From Schinkia azotoformans LMG 9581 (GTDB taxonomy: Bacteria > Bacillota > Bacilli > Bacillales > Bacillaceae_J): a stretch of DNA of 64,000 bases. The stretch lies in NCBI RefSeq assembly GCF_000307855.1, contig NZ_AJLR01000045.1, forward strand, positions 124,001 through 188,000, in the 5' to 3' direction. How positions within the stretch are numbered: the first letter of the stretch is position 1; the number at the start of each line of letters is the position of its first letter. Positions 8,539 through 15,993 of this stretch are shown in pieces. Position numbers and translations under genes: made by a program. Under the pieces are notes generated by a model. It was given only the letters and a program-made list of their open reading frames with translations, was not told the origin of the DNA and searched no databases.

Positions 8539-8799
8539 CCTTTCAATAATATCACACTCTTCAAACCTAATAAAATCAATACTAATATATGAGATACGGC
8601 CATTTAAGTGGTAAAAAAATGAAGGGGCGGCATAAAAGACCAAGACTTTTTAAATTTATATTAAAATAATATTCTAAAAATTAATAGTTATAAAGACCTA
8701 TACATTTTATACTATATAGGTATGGATTATAGTATTTAATTAGTATATAATGTTTAAAAAAGTTATTATTATTTAGCAAGTCGTATTTAATATTAATAT

Positions 8800-8882
8800 G
8801 ATAAAGGCAAAACTACAGAAATGTAGTGACGCAAAGCTATAGGGACTTATCCATTAAGGAATGTCAGCCAGTTACCAAATTT
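8800..8882 (+). ncRNA. Cyclic di-GMP-I (GEMM) riboswitch
   Basis: The core pattern is clear: AAAGGCAAAACTACA, a GAAA tetraloop, TGTAGT, then the invariant GACGCAAAGCT, AGGGACTT and a second helix ending GTCAGCCAGTTACC. This is the GEMM-I aptamer that binds c-di-GMP through a G and a C on either side of the three-way junction. A rho-independent terminator follows at 8892-8930. The downstream gene is a chemoreceptor, a common target of this class. Whether ligand turns the gene on or off was not worked out. Confidence 0.9.
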
Positions 8883-8891
8883 ATTTAAGGC

Positions 8892-8931
8892 GAAACCATG
8901 TCCCCTTTATTTTTGGGATATGGTTTTTTGT
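8892..8931 (+). terminator. Riboswitch expression-platform terminator
   Basis: AAACCATGTCCC pairs with GGGATATGGTTT, followed directly by a T-run. It stands 10 nt after the c-di-GMP aptamer and before the chemoreceptor gene, as expected for transcription-termination control. Confidence 0.75.
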
Positions 8932-8965
8932 TTTGAATATAGATTTCAATTTAGGTGGGTGGAAA

Positions 8966-9109
8966 ATGAGGCATACAGATGAAGTCCTGGATTCAGATCT
9001 TCAAAAGGAAATAAATAGTCTTTAAAACCAAGGAACAACTGTTGGCGTTATTTTACCGACATATAACCAAAAAAAATTGAAAAAAGTAATATTAGGAGAT
9101 GGACATTAA
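8966..9109 (+). pseudogene. Short interrupted reading frame, possibly a kinase tail
   Basis: ATG at 8966 opens MRHTDEVLDSDLQKEINSL, then TAA. The same frame continues past the stop as [20 protein letters not shown] and ends at 9107-9109, two bases before the chemoreceptor ATG. GTTVxVxLP is the usual end of a histidine-kinase ATPase domain (compare GTTVEVTLP at ~27540), so this may be a kinase remnant. The match is short. Translation of the second half could supply coupling to the next gene. Confidence 0.3.
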
Positions 9110-9111
9110 AA

Positions 9112-10800
9112 ATGAAATTAACAGTCGCAAGAAAAATGTATCTAGGCTTTAGTGCTGTTTTAGTTCTTTTACTAGTAATGGCGGGGTTTTCTTATTACCA
9201 AATTGCAGAAACAAAAAATACATATGAAAACGTGTTAAACGACCGTGTTGAAAAAATTAACCTTGTCCGTGGGATGTTAGAAGTAACAAAGGATATTGAA
9301 ATTGCTAATCTAGCGTACTTAATCATTGGGAATGACGAATCATTAGCTGCTTATGAGGAATCTTTGGCTCGATATAATAAGTTAAGTACACAATTAAAAT
9401 CATTATTAAATACAGAAAAAGGAAAGAAGCTGCTAGATGAAATTGATCAGTACTCAATGCAATACATTGAATTAGCTCAAAAAACAATTTTTTTAAAAAA
9501 GGCTAACAATCTTAAATACATGGATGATATTTCAAAAGAAGCCCCACTTATCATGCAAAGTATTAGTAATAAGGCTGAAGAAATGATTATTAATGAAACA
9601 AATGAACTAAATAATGCTAGAAATCAAACGTTGGAAATAGTGAAAGGGATACAATTTGTCCTAGTTATATTAAGCATTATTGCTCTTCTTCTTGGTGCCG
9701 GAATTGCTTTTTATATTAGTCGAATCATTTCAAATCCGGTAAGAAAGATTGCGATTGCTGCAGATAAAATAGCAGATGGCGACTTAACGCAAGAGGAAAT
9801 TCAAATTAAAAATAAAGATGAAATTGGCGAGTTGGCCCATGCTTTTAACAATATGACTTTTAATCTTAGGCAAGTAATACAACAGATTAATAGTAGTTCT
9901 GAACAAGTGGCAGCCTCATCTGAAGAACTACAAGCAACAAGTGAACAAGCAACAGAAGCTACAGAACAAATTGCATCCGCAATCCAGGAAGTGGCCGGTG
10001 GATCAGAAACCCAAGTATCAAGTTCAAAACAAAGTGCCATTGCAATGGAAGAAGTATCACTGGGAATCCAAAGAATTGCTGAGTCCTCTACAACAGTTAG
10101 GGGTTCTGCACAGGAAGCAACAGTTTTATCAGAACAAGGATATCAATCCCTGCAAGCTGCAATCCATCAAATGGAATCAATTGAAGAGGGAACACAAAAC
10201 ACGACAGCTGCTATTAAAAATTTAACAGAGCGTTCAAAGGAAATTGGAAATATTATTGGTGTAATTACGGATATTTCTGAGCAAACAAATTTATTAGCTT
10301 TAAATGCTGCCATTGAAGCAGCAAGGGCTGGAGAACATGGTAGAGGCTTCACAGTGGTAGCCGATGAAGTGCGGAAATTAGCAGACCAATCACGTGATTC
10401 AGCTTCCCAGATTGTACAGTTAATACAGGAAATTCAAAAAGATACTGAAATAGCTAATAACGAGATGATGCAAAACATTAATGAGGTAGATATAGGAAAG
10501 AATGTTATCCAAGAGACAGGTACAGCTTTCCAACAAGTGTTGAATGCTGTTCAGCAAGTTAATACTCAAATCCAAGAGGTATCTGCTGCATCAGAACAAA
10601 TTTCAGCCAACACAGAACAAGTGACAGCTTCTGTAGAGCAATTAGCCCAAATTGCGAAAGATGCATCTGAACAATCACAAGGCGTTGCGGCTGCCTCCGA
10701 AGAGCAATTAGCCTCAATGGAGGAAATTAGTAACTCAAGTGAATCATTAAGCAAACTAGCACAAGAATTACAAGAATTGGTTGCAAGATTTAAGATTTGA
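9112..10800 (+). CDS. Methyl-accepting chemotaxis protein
   Basis: 562 residues. An N-terminal membrane anchor (~10-30), a ~145-residue extracellular four-helix sensor (many Glu/Lys/Tyr heptads), a second membrane helix (~180-205), a HAMP domain ([18 protein letters not shown]) and a long Gln/Ala/Ser-rich cytoplasmic coiled coil follow. The signalling tip [20 protein letters not shown], then [20 protein letters not shown], is the conserved CheA/CheW-binding hairpin. It would report an unidentified ligand to the flagellar motor. The mRNA leader has a c-di-GMP-I riboswitch, so expression should follow the motile/sessile state. Confidence 0.96.
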   Translation: MKLTVARKMYLGFSAVLVLLLVMAGFSYYQIAETKNTYENVLNDRVEKINLVRGMLEVTKDIEIANLAYLIIGNDESLAAYEESLARYNKLSTQLKSLLNTEKGKKLLDEIDQYSMQYIELAQKTIFLKKANNLKYMDDISKEAPLIMQSISNKAEEMIINETNELNNARNQTLEIVKGIQFVLVILSIIALLLGAGIAFYISRIISNPVRKIAIAADKIADGDLTQEEIQIKNKDEIGELAHAFNNMTFNLRQVIQQINSSSEQVAASSEELQATSEQATEATEQIASAIQEVAGGSETQVSSSKQSAIAMEEVSLGIQRIAESSTTVRGSAQEATVLSEQGYQSLQAAIHQMESIEEGTQNTTAAIKNLTERSKEIGNIIGVITDISEQTNLLALNAAIEAARAGEHGRGFTVVADEVRKLADQSRDSASQIVQLIQEIQKDTEIANNEMMQNINEVDIGKNVIQETGTAFQQVLNAVQQVNTQIQEVSAASEQISANTEQVTASVEQLAQIAKDASEQSQGVAAASEEQLASMEEISNSSESLSKLAQELQELVARFKI

Positions 10801-10880
10801 TCCATTTCGAATAAATAAAGAGAGCCGCTTGTTCAATAAGATAACGGAGGGAAACCTCTTTTTCTCTTTTTGAAAGTATT

Positions 10881-10985
10881 ATTATTACATATTTTGTAGA
10901 ATCTATTGATTTTAAATAGAATTTCGCGATAATAATAGAATAGGAATTTAGAATCAGGAATTTTGAAATACTAAATAAACTAATG
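10881..10985 (+). repeat. Duplicated promoter region, copy 2
   Basis: TTTGTAGAATCTATTGATTT, TTTCGCGATAATAATAG and GAATTTAGAATCAGGAATTT occur here in the same order as upstream of the kinase at 6237 (6265-6378, other strand). Most positions are identical. The similarity ends at AAACTAATGAC, just before the 62-nt element at 10991. Confidence 0.7.
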
Positions 10986-10990
10986 ACAAA

Positions 10991-11052
10991 GATGCTATGA
11001 AAAACTACCTATATTTGGGCACTTGGGTATTTTTGAGCGAGTAGTGCAACCG
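10991..11052 (+). ncRNA. Unrecognised 62-nt leader element, copy A
   Basis: It is identical at 53 of 62 positions, without gaps, to 17523-17584. The invariant central block is CCTATATTTGGGCACTTGGG and the 3' block is GTAGTGCAACCG. GCAC pairs with GTGC and ACTT with GAGT, closing a loop of about 16 nt. The following sequence is CGACTTTTTT, without the terminator hairpin found after copy B. The CZB reading frame runs through the 3' half of the element. It does not match any riboswitch class I can recall. Confidence 0.5.
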
Positions 11053-11405
11053 ACTTTTTTAAAGGATATTGTAAGAGTTGCAAAAACAGATCATCTACTT
11101 TGGAAATGGAAAGTTTATAATATGATGTTAGGATTAGAAACACAGGAGAATATAAACGTACAGTCCCACGAACATTGTAGGTTAGGAAAGTGGTATTATG
11201 GGGATTTGCCTACACAAGTGAAATCTAGGGACACATTTAAACGATTGGAGGAGCCTCATAAGGAAGTCCACCATTATGCCAAAGTTGCAGTGGATTATTA
11301 TGGAAAAGGTGATATGGGGTTGGTGTCGAGCAAGCCTTTGTACAATTAGAAAGGGCTTCTAACAATGTTATTGATTTGTTAAATAGATTAGAGTCAGAAC
11401 TATAA
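11023..11405 (+). pseudogene. CZB (chemoreceptor zinc-binding) domain protein, frameshifted
   Basis: The frame gives a good CZB domain: DHLLWKWKVYNMMLGLE, then HEHCRLGKWYYG and EEPHKEVHHYAK. These carry the His/Cys zinc ligands seen in chemoreceptors and CZB-regulated diguanylate cyclases. After YYGKGDMGLV the frame is lost and ends at 11349. The neighbouring frame continues VEQAFVQLERASNNVIDLLNRLESEL to a TAA at 11405, which is the normal CZB end. One indel near 11325 explains it. The start is unclear: TTG 11023 lies inside the 62-nt element and has no ribosome-binding site. A sequencing error cannot be excluded. Confidence 0.7.
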
Positions 11406-11415
11406 ACTTTTCACT

Positions 11416-11490
11416 GGGTCGGAGTTCCCGACCCTCTGTCCCATCTAAACCAAACAAAAAACTGCCTGCACATCGCAGACAGTTTTTTAC
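11416..11490. terminator. Two hairpins, the second a bidirectional terminator
   Basis: GGGTCGG-AGTT-CCCGACCC lies at 11416-11434 but lacks a T-tract. At 11456-11488, AAAAAACTGCCTGC pairs with GCAGACAGTTTTTT around ACATC, with A/T tracts on both sides. This serves the convergent ends of the CZB gene and phaC. Confidence 0.75.
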
Positions 11491-11503
11491 TAACTACTTA
11501 AAT

Positions 11504-12595
11504 TTAATTCGAACGCTCAGCTAACCAGTCGCCAATCGTAGGGAAAGTTAGTGAAACTGCTTTTGGACCAAATGTTACAGATACATGGCCTGTTGGCACA
11601 CATACGTATTTCTTGTCTTTACTTGAAATTTTATTCATTAAAGCTTCGACTTGATGTGGCATAGCAATAAGATCGCGCTCACCAGAAATATTAAGTACGT
11701 TTGCCTTAATTGCACTTAAGTTAACTTTACGTCCACGGATAACAAGTTCATCTTTAATTAATTTATTTTGCTGATAAAATTCACGAATCCACTGACGATA
11801 AGCCTCACCAGGGAATGGAATTCCATCCTGCAACCATTTTTGCATTAATCTCCAGCTTTCTACGAATTTCGGATTTTCTGAGCGGTCATATAATGTAACA
11901 TATGGACCAATGAAATTCGAAAGTGGATCTAGCATTTTATTGCCAAAATCAATCATTTCAGGGGGAACATTTCCTAATGTTTCTACTACTTTATCAACAT
12001 CAAAGAAACGGTCATCTAGGAAACTACCATATAAACCTGTGTCTTCGAAATCAAATGGACTTGTCATAAATACTAGATTCTTAATAGGTAATTCAGGATG
12101 AAGGGAAGCAAAGATCGATGTCATTGTTCCGCCCATACAATATCCTAGCATAGAAACAGAATTTGCTTTTGAAGTACGTAAAACCTTCTTAACGGCTCTA
12201 GGAATATAATCTAATATAAAGTCATCAAGCTTCATATTACGATCTTCGTAGCCGGGCGTACCCCAATCAAGCATATACACATCAAAACCTTGGTCAAGAA
12301 GGTACTCAACAAGACTGGACCCTTTTGTGATATCAAGGATATAAGGCTTATTGATTAGTGCATAAACCATTAGAAGAGGAGTACTATGTTTTTTAGGTTT
12401 ATCTGAAATATAGCGATATAATTTTGTTTTGTTTCTTGTCCAAATGACTTCTTTTGGTGTTAAACCTACTTCCGGTTCTGGATCTTTCGTTAATACTTCC
12501 ATCGTTCTTTTAAACCGGCGATAGGATTGTTTTGCCTCATCAGGCATTACATCTATCATTTCTTCTAATTGTTTTTCTAAGATCAATCTGTACAC
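11504..12595 (-). CDS. phaC: Class IV polyhydroxyalkanoate synthase catalytic subunit PhaC
   Basis: 363 residues, the size of Bacillus PhaC. It has an alpha/beta-hydrolase fold with the lipase-box-like GYCMGG, catalytic Cys at about 153, Asp at about 308 (GERDLI) and His at about 337 (PTGHVSV). It polymerises (R)-3-hydroxyacyl-CoA into PHA on the granule surface and needs PhaR as partner subunit. It is the last gene of phaR-phaB-phaC. Uniquely for this operon, a 150-bp repeat sits between phaB and phaC. The start ATG at 12595 has a poor GAAGG-like site, so its translation may be limiting. Confidence 0.95.
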   Translation of the reverse strand: MYRLILEKQLEEMIDVMPDEAKQSYRRFKRTMEVLTKDPEPEVGLTPKEVIWTRNKTKLYRYISDKPKKHSTPLLMVYALINKPYILDITKGSSLVEYLLDQGFDVYMLDWGTPGYEDRNMKLDDFILDYIPRAVKKVLRTSKANSVSMLGYCMGGTMTSIFASLHPELPIKNLVFMTSPFDFEDTGLYGSFLDDRFFDVDKVVETLGNVPPEMIDFGNKMLDPLSNFIGPYVTLYDRSENPKFVESWRLMQKWLQDGIPFPGEAYRQWIREFYQQNKLIKDELVIRGRKVNLSAIKANVLNISGERDLIAMPHQVEALMNKISSKDKKYVCVPTGHVSVTFGPKAVSLTFPTIGDWLAERSN

Positions 12596-12617
12596 ACCCT
12601 TCTTGGAAGATCATTTC

Positions 12618-12769
12618 ACTGTCTAGCTCCAGCGCCTATCGCCTAGCAAACTTCAGGACTCCTCCCTACGATAAGTCAACTAAGAATTGCTAGCGCAATT
12701 CAAGTTTCCTTTATCTCAGTCGAAGCCCCTCCAGTTTGTACGGCGATGAGCAAGGCGCTTCCGCTTTTC
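12618..12769. repeat. Dispersed Bacillaceae-type intergenic repeat
   Basis: It begins GTCTAGCTCCAGCGCCTA and ends CAAGGCGCTTCCGCTTTT. The two ends are complementary (AGCGCCT with AAGGCGCT), and an inner hairpin GAATTGC-TAGC-GCAATTC lies between them. This is the layout of a repeat found scattered between genes in many Bacillaceae. It fills the phaB-phaC gap and would be transcribed as a long folded RNA. Confidence 0.7.
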
Positions 12770-12772
12770 TTA

Positions 12773-13516
12773 TTACATTGCAAGTCCGCCGTTAATATTC
12801 AACTGTTGACCGGTGATATATGCTCCATCTTTACATAGGAATAATACGCCTCTTGCAATTTCTTCCGGATGACCAAAACGCTTTTGAGGAATTTTAGCCA
12901 CGATTTGTCCGCGAATTTCCTCAGGAATTTCTAGAACCATACTTGTTTCAATAAATCCAGGGCAAATCGCATTTACAGTTACATTTGTTTTAGCTAATTC
13001 AAGTGCAAGAGATTTTGTAAATCCAATCAAACCAGCCTTAGCTGCTGAATAGTTTGTTTGACCAAAAGCACCTGTTTGGCCAATTACAGAGGAAATATTG
13101 ATGATTCTACCAGCGTCAGATTCAGACAGATGTGGCAATGCAGGCGAAATAGTGTTATATGAACTATTTAAGTTAACATCAATCACTTTTCTCCAATTTT
13201 CTTCTGAAAGCTTTTTAAATGAACTGTCTCTAGTGATACCTGCATTATTAACCAAGATATCTAGACGTCCATATTTTTCAACTGCGGCATTTACTAGTTT
13301 AGTAGCTTCTTCAGAAACAGAAACATCCGCTTGAACAGCATAAGCTTCCCCGCCGTTTGCTTGAATTTGTGCTACAAGATCTTCAGCTGCCTTGCTGCTG
13401 CTATTATAATTTAATACTACTTTTACCCCATTGCTTGCTAATTCTTTTGAAATAGCAGCTCCAATTCCAACAGCGCCCCCAGTAACGATTGCAACTTTAC
13501 CATTTAAATTAATCAT
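12773..13516 (-). CDS. phaB: Acetoacetyl-CoA reductase PhaB (NADPH, SDR family)
   Basis: 247 residues of a classical short-chain dehydrogenase: nucleotide loop TGGAVGIG (12-19), NNAG (90-93), catalytic Ser near 142, YSAAK with Tyr156 and Lys160. It reduces acetoacetyl-CoA to (R)-3-hydroxybutyryl-CoA for PhaC. The start MINLNGKVAIV at 13516 follows GGGGGAGGA by 8 bases. The longer open frame from 13534 adds six residues and no site. The operon position between phaR and phaC separates it from the housekeeping fabG, which it resembles. Confidence 0.92.
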   Translation of the reverse strand: MINLNGKVAIVTGGAVGIGAAISKELASNGVKVVLNYNSSSKAAEDLVAQIQANGGEAYAVQADVSVSEEATKLVNAAVEKYGRLDILVNNAGITRDSSFKKLSEENWRKVIDVNLNSSYNTISPALPHLSESDAGRIINISSVIGQTGAFGQTNYSAAKAGLIGFTKSLALELAKTNVTVNAICPGFIETSMVLEIPEEIRGQIVAKIPQKRFGHPEEIARGVLFLCKDGAYITGQQLNINGGLAM

Positions 13517-13558
13517 AGTTAAGTCCTCCCCCAATTTATGTAAGTTTTTAATTCACCA

Positions 13559-14032
13559 TTATTTTGCGTTTACTTTTACAGCTTTTGGATCTTCTTTAGT
13601 TTTCGGTTCCTCGTTACTTTTTAGATCCTCTTTAAGAAAATTTAGAACCTCATCCAATTTGCTGCCGATTTCTTTTACTTCTTTCTTTAATGTAACCATG
13701 TCCTTTTTTAAATCATCTGGTGTGATCTGTTTTTCAAGATTTTCTTCCAATTGCTCTTCCATATCATCTATTTTTTTATCTAAATTGATTATAAGAGAAG
13801 AAAGACTGGATAAATCCTCACGAGTAGGCAGGTTCATTTGTTCTAGGAATTGCTTTGTGTTTTTATCAGTCATATTTCTAAACAGCAAGTTTCCTTCTAA
13901 AACCTTACCCATCCATTCAGAAAACTCTTCAGTTCCAACCTTTTCATTAATGGCGGGTCCCCAATAATTTTGGACGTTTTTATAATAATCCTGCCACATT
14001 GCAAATGGATCATATGTTTTTTGGTTAGACAT
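13559..14032 (-). CDS. phaR: PHA synthase regulatory subunit PhaR (class IV)
   Basis: 157 residues. The N-terminus reads MSNQKTYDPFAMWQDYYKN with WGPAINEKVGTEEFSEWMGK, the signature of Bacillus PhaR. Residues ~80-135 are a long Glu/Lys-rich coiled coil, and the tail is Lys-rich. It is required for activity of the class IV synthase and sits on the granule. It is the first gene of phaR-phaB-phaC. It should not be confused with the unrelated PhaR repressor of proteobacteria. Confidence 0.95.
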   Translation of the reverse strand: MSNQKTYDPFAMWQDYYKNVQNYWGPAINEKVGTEEFSEWMGKVLEGNLLFRNMTDKNTKQFLEQMNLPTREDLSSLSSLIINLDKKIDDMEEQLEENLEKQITPDDLKKDMVTLKKEVKEIGSKLDEVLNFLKEDLKSNEEPKTKEDPKAVKVNAK

Positions 14033-14273
14033 GTTTTACACTCCCTTCCTTATTTAACTCCCACATGTAGTTTAAACATGATTTTTGTCTGAAACAATTT
14101 AAATAATTCCAAAAATTTCTACATTCTCCGCAGAAAATTTGCATAGTAATGTCGAACGGGAAATTCGTTCTTCCCTAAAACGCTGATGTGTCAAGGAAAG
14201 GAAAACGTTATCAAAAAAAGACAAAAACCGCAAAAGTAGGGTAGAAGGAAGGTAAAACCGCAAATAGTAAAAG

Positions 14274-14306
14274 TTGACAATTGGAACATATAGGTGTAAA
14301 TTACAC
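14274..14306 (+). promoter_or_regulatory. phaQ promoter with overlapping 13-bp palindromic operator
   Basis: TTGACA at 14274-14279 and TAAATT at 14297-14302 are spaced 17 bp. The perfect palindrome GTGTAAATTACAC (14294-14306) covers the -10 hexamer. PhaQ is a PadR-family repressor encoded 26 bp downstream, so this is its likely autoregulatory site. Confidence 0.65.
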
Positions 14307-14331
14307 ATATAGTCAAAAACAGGTGATGAAT

Positions 14332-14748
14332 ATGGCAGATAACACAAATCAAAAAAATAGCATGGAAAAAGGGATAGGGGGCTCACCCAAAAATTTAATG
14401 GTGCCGTTTTTATTGTTAAGTTTGCGGGGGGGATTTGGCCTACATGGATACAAACTGATTCAACAGTTAACCCAGCTGGGCTTTTCTTCTATTGATCAAG
14501 GGAATGTCTATCGATTACTAAGACAGTTAGAGAAGGATAATTTAGTGAAATCCGAGTGGGATACAACAAGCAGTGGACCTGCTAAACGAATCTATTCGAT
14601 AACCGATGTTGGCCTTGAATATCTAGATTTATGGGCCGAATCTTTGGGGCAATATCAAACGATGTTGGATAGTTTTTTTACGATGTATTCCAATATGTTC
14701 ATGCCTCTCGTTCCAAAGGGGAAAAAAGAAGACCCTGATGAAAAGTGA
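14332..14748 (+). CDS. phaQ: PHA-responsive PadR-family repressor PhaQ
   Basis: About 138 residues. The N-terminal winged helix of PadR type reads MVPFLLLSLRGGFGLHGYKL, IDQGNVYRLLRQLEKDNLV and PAKRIYSITDVGLEYLDLW. The short C-terminal helix pair ends in a Lys/Glu-rich tail. In Bacillus megaterium the protein of this position represses phaQP and is released by PHA. ATG 14332 lies 7 bases after AGGTG; an ATG two codons earlier is equally in frame. Overlap of a palindrome with its own -10 box supports autoregulation. Confidence 0.88.
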   Translation: MADNTNQKNSMEKGIGGSPKNLMVPFLLLSLRGGFGLHGYKLIQQLTQLGFSSIDQGNVYRLLRQLEKDNLVKSEWDTTSSGPAKRIYSITDVGLEYLDLWAESLGQYQTMLDSFFTMYSNMFMPLVPKGKKEDPDEK

Positions 14749-14804
14749 TACTGCAGTTTTGCAGCCACATAAAAAAATTAATTTATTTTAAAGGAGATGT
14801 TTTA

Positions 14805-15353
14805 ATGTTTACAACGGTGGATCAAACGAAAAAGATTATTGATACAATGTGGGTGAATTGGGAAAATGGAGTTCAACAAGTCTATCGAACTCAAGAAAAA
14901 ATTGGAGAGTTCTCTTTAGATGCCCTGAAACAACAACAAGATATGCTATCTTCAATCGCTACAAACCAAAAACAAGTAGAAGAAGAAATTAAAAATTCAT
15001 TAAATGAAGCAGTAAAGTTATTTAAAGAAAACAATGTATATGGCAAAAATGATGAATTTGTTCAGCTATTTGATACTTGGAATGAGAAAATGATGGGCAT
15101 CGTTAATCAAATTCAACAATTAACATCAACTCCGTCTAAAGCATTGTTAACATTGACTGAACAATCTCATGAGAGAATGTATGAAGCTGTAAAACAGACT
15201 CTAGAAAATCAAAATAAACTGCATATGGAAACAACTGAGAAAATTGAAAAATTCATGGCACAAATTAAAGAATCTCAAAATAAATTCGTTAGTGCGATTG
15301 AAGAACAAACAACAAAGACAGCAGAGAAGAGTCAGGCTAAAAAAAAGAACTAG
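14805..15353 (+). CDS. phaP: Phasin PhaP
   Basis: 182 residues, almost entirely helical and rich in Gln, Glu and Lys, without cysteine or membrane segments: FTTVDQTKKIIDTMWVNWEN at the start, Lys-rich tail at the end. It coats PHA granules and limits their coalescence. ATG 14805 follows AAGGAGATG. It lies 56 bp after phaQ and is probably cotranscribed and under the same repressor. The call rests on composition and on conserved position in the Bacillus pha locus. Confidence 0.88.
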   Translation: MFTTVDQTKKIIDTMWVNWENGVQQVYRTQEKIGEFSLDALKQQQDMLSSIATNQKQVEEEIKNSLNEAVKLFKENNVYGKNDEFVQLFDTWNEKMMGIVNQIQQLTSTPSKALLTLTEQSHERMYEAVKQTLENQNKLHMETTEKIEKFMAQIKESQNKFVSAIEEQTTKTAEKSQAKKKN

Positions 15354-15376
15354 AATTAATTGAAAAATCAAAAAAT

Positions 15377-15796
15377 GTGAAAGAGCGCCTATTCGCAGAA
15401 ATAGAGATTGGAGATGCCGCTTCTTTCACGCGAAGAGTAACCAATGAGGATCTCTTTGACTTTGCAGCATTAACTGGAGATGTAAATCCGATTCATCTTG
15501 ATGAGGACTATGCATCGAAGACAATGTTCAAAGGAAGAATTGCTCATGGGGTCTTAACAGTAGGCTTTATTTCTACGTTACTTGGCACAATTTTACCTGG
15601 TAAAAACGTGATTTATTTATCTCAAAATTGCAGGTTTACAGCGCCAGTACGTATTGGGGACACAATTAGGGTAGTGGGAAAGGTAATAGATAAGCGCCAA
15701 GATAAAAAAATATTAACTATAGAAACAAATGTCTATAATGATCGGGACGAACTGGTACTTGAAGGAAGTGCTGTAGTCATGAAAAAGGAGCAGTGA
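15377..15796 (+). CDS. phaJ: (R)-specific enoyl-CoA hydratase PhaJ
   Basis: 139 residues with a hot-dog fold of MaoC type. FAALTGDVNPIHLDEDYA contains the catalytic Asp and His (hydratase 2 motif), followed by FKGRIAHGVLTVGFIS. It hydrates trans-2-enoyl-CoA from beta-oxidation to (R)-3-hydroxyacyl-CoA, a second monomer supply for PhaC. The start is GTG 15377, 23 bp after the phaP stop. No strong ribosome-binding site is seen, so coupling to phaP is likely. Confidence 0.88.
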   Translation: MKERLFAEIEIGDAASFTRRVTNEDLFDFAALTGDVNPIHLDEDYASKTMFKGRIAHGVLTVGFISTLLGTILPGKNVIYLSQNCRFTAPVRIGDTIRVVGKVIDKRQDKKILTIETNVYNDRDELVLEGSAVVMKKEQ

Positions 15797-15811
15797 TAGC
15801 TTCTTTTTTTT
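15783..15811 (+). terminator. Intrinsic terminator after phaJ
   Basis: AAGGAGC-AGTGATA-GCTTCTTT followed by a T-run overlaps the phaJ stop codon. Confidence 0.6.
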
Positions 15812-15881
15812 GTTCTTTTTTTCGTGTACACATATATAAATTGAAAACTTTTAAAACTTAATATATAGATAAATATAATTA

Positions 15882-15910
15882 TTGACAATAATCCGTGAAT
15901 TAACTTATCT
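15882..15910 (+). promoter_or_regulatory. SigA-type promoter of the FAH-DinB operon
   Basis: TTGACA (15882-15887), a 17-bp spacer and TTATCT (15905-15910). The same hexamers and spacing are found at 42908-42936 before the gentisate cluster. Confidence 0.6.
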
Positions 15911-15933
15911 TAGAGGTAGTATAAATTATCAAT

Positions 15934-15954
15934 ATAGTGAACATTGTTATCTAT
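15934..15954. promoter_or_regulatory. 21-bp imperfect inverted repeat, candidate IclR operator 1
   Basis: ATAGTGAAC-ATT-GTTATCTAT: the half-sites are complementary at 7 of 9 positions. It lies 24 bp after the -10 box and matches the repeat at 42946-42966 at most positions. A direct repeat of ATAGTGAA follows at 15953. Confidence 0.6.
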
Positions 15955-15993
15955 AGTGAAATATTAGCCGAATTAAAAAGGGAGGAAATTGAT

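Noticed and set aside
9801-10805. Minus-strand Cys/Ser-rich open frames
   Set aside because: They mirror the Gln/Ala/Ser-rich coiled coil of the chemoreceptor and have no independent support.
10991-11052. Copy A read as a c-di-GMP-I or c-di-GMP-II riboswitch
   Set aside because: The invariant GACGCAAAGC (class I) and the AAGCTAATGA-like class II core are absent, while a real class I aptamer is present nearby at 8800 for comparison.
14150-14230. TTGACA on the minus strand before phaR
   Set aside because: No acceptable -10 hexamer lies 16-18 bp downstream, so a promoter for phaRBC could not be fixed.
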